Assembly (NCBI GenBank): GCA_035282865.1
Contig: DATEVB010000109.1
Span: forward strand, 1-5,900
Source of the DNA: UBA4744 sp035282865
GTDB taxonomy: Bacteria; Actinomycetota; Acidimicrobiia; Spongiisociales; UBA4744
DNA length: 5,900 bases
Direction: 5' to 3'
Position 1 is the stretch's first letter. Each line of letters starts with the position of its first letter. Position numbers and translations under genes: made by a program. A model generated the notes under the pieces. That model was not told where the DNA came from. It saw only the letters and a list, made by a program, of their open reading frames with translations, and made no database searches. Shown piece after piece: positions 5,382 through 5,900 of this stretch.

Positions 5382-5900
5382 GTTCCGTTGACTTCCGTCC
5401 AGGCAAGGCCGCCTCGTGATAGCCGGCGAAGGTCGCTGATCATTTCGATGCGCTTGGTTGCCAACTGCATGGCTGCGTCCTGGGGGTTGATGCCCCGTTC
5501 TTTGGCCACCGTCAGGACGTCCAGCGTGCGCCGGCCGATCACGCTGACATGATGCATCGCCCGCTTTTCAGAGTAGCCCTGCAACTCCTCGAAGACATTG
5601 ATGAGACCACCGGCATTGACCAGGAAGTCCGGCGCGTAGAGGATGCCGCGTTCGGCCAGCAGCAAAGCGTCCTCCTCGTTCTCCAGCTGATTGTTGGCGC
5701 TCCCGGCTACCGCCTCGCAGTTGAGTTTGGGGATGCTCCTCTGGTTGAGGATGGCACCGAGGGCGCACGGAGAGAACACGTCACAATCGACGGTCATGAT
5801 TTCTTCGAGTCCGACCGCCTTCACCCCGAGGTCATCGACAGCCTTGGCGAGCGCCGGTTGATAGATGTCGGCGACGATCACCTCGACTCCTTCGTTAGAT
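5378..5900 (-). CDS. Leucine dehydrogenase (Glu/Leu/Phe/Val family), C-terminal half
   Basis: NAD-linked oxidative deamination of leucine, valine or isoleucine to the 2-oxoacid plus ammonia, in the cytoplasm. The frame is open to the right edge (SNEGVEVIVADIYQ...), giving 173 residues; leucine dehydrogenases are about 350-370 residues, so the N-terminal substrate domain and the dinucleotide-fold glycines lie outside. Visible parts are the end of the Rossmann domain, VIVADIY, whose Asp after the second strand is typical of NAD preference; then DVFSPCALGAILN, the family hallmark AGSANNQL (near 5687-5706), YAPDFLVNAGGLINVFEE and a helical C-terminal tail. The combination of CDVFSPCALGA, GSANNQL and YAPDF matches leucine/valine dehydrogenase better than glutamate dehydrogenase; phenylalanine dehydrogenase remains possible. 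The TGA at 5380-5378 overlaps the GTG start of the fused E1 gene, so the two are almost surely one transcript in which this enzyme makes the E1 substrate. The GTG at 5881 is an internal valine, not the true start. Confidence 0.92.
   Translation of the reverse strand, partial: SNEGVEVIVADIYQPALAKAVDDLGVKAVGLEEIMTVDCDVFSPCALGAILNQRSIPKLNCEAVAGSANNQLENEEDALLLAERGILYAPDFLVNAGGLINVFEELQGYSEKRAMHHVSVIGRRTLDVLTVAKERGINPQDAAMQLATKRIEMISDLRRLSRGGLAWTEVNGT

Noticed and set aside
4602..5552. Plus-strand ORF of 316 codons spanning E1 and the dehydrogenase end
   Set aside because: It crosses two confidently identified genes on the other strand, and its translation is low-complexity, rich in Arg, Pro, Val and His. 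It is a shadow frame.

Overview
The window is GC-rich bacterial chromosome, clearly high in G+C at third codon positions, with short intergenic gaps and GTG as well as ATG starts. No insertion sequence, CRISPR array, tRNA or rRNA is visible. The gene content (an actinobacterial-looking TOBE domain, a leucine dehydrogenase next to a fused branched-chain 2-oxoacid dehydrogenase E1) would fit a high-GC, possibly actinobacterial lineage. The taxonomy is an inference and is weak.

Layout from left to right. Positions 1-640 (minus) hold the N-terminal 213 residues of arginyl-tRNA synthetase, running off the left edge. A 40-bp divergent gap with a 10-bp palindrome separates it from a small plus-strand ORF (681-998). 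This ORF looks like the isolated C-terminal TOBE-type domain of an ABC transporter ATPase, with no ATPase part attached. At 1151-2227 (plus) lies a membrane-anchored, probably extracytoplasmic endonuclease/exonuclease/phosphatase-family protein. A 169-bp convergent gap (2228-2396) contains a strong imperfect inverted repeat that could end transcription from either side.

The right half is a tight minus-strand cluster read from 5900 down to 2397. It contains the C-terminal half of a leucine (Glu/Leu/Phe/Val family) dehydrogenase, a single-chain E1 alpha-beta component of a 2-oxoacid dehydrogenase complex, and an alpha/beta hydrolase. The first two make biochemical sense together. The amino acid dehydrogenase deaminates leucine, valine or isoleucine to the 2-oxoacid, and E1 decarboxylates that oxoacid and passes the acyl group to the lipoyl-E2. 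No E2 or E3 gene follows E1; the next gene is the hydrolase, whose substrate is unknown.

Most of the window is ordinary metabolic DNA. The points most worth checking are the orphan TOBE domain, the fused E1 without an adjacent E2, and the hydrolase attached to this cluster. I see no convincing novel multi-gene system.
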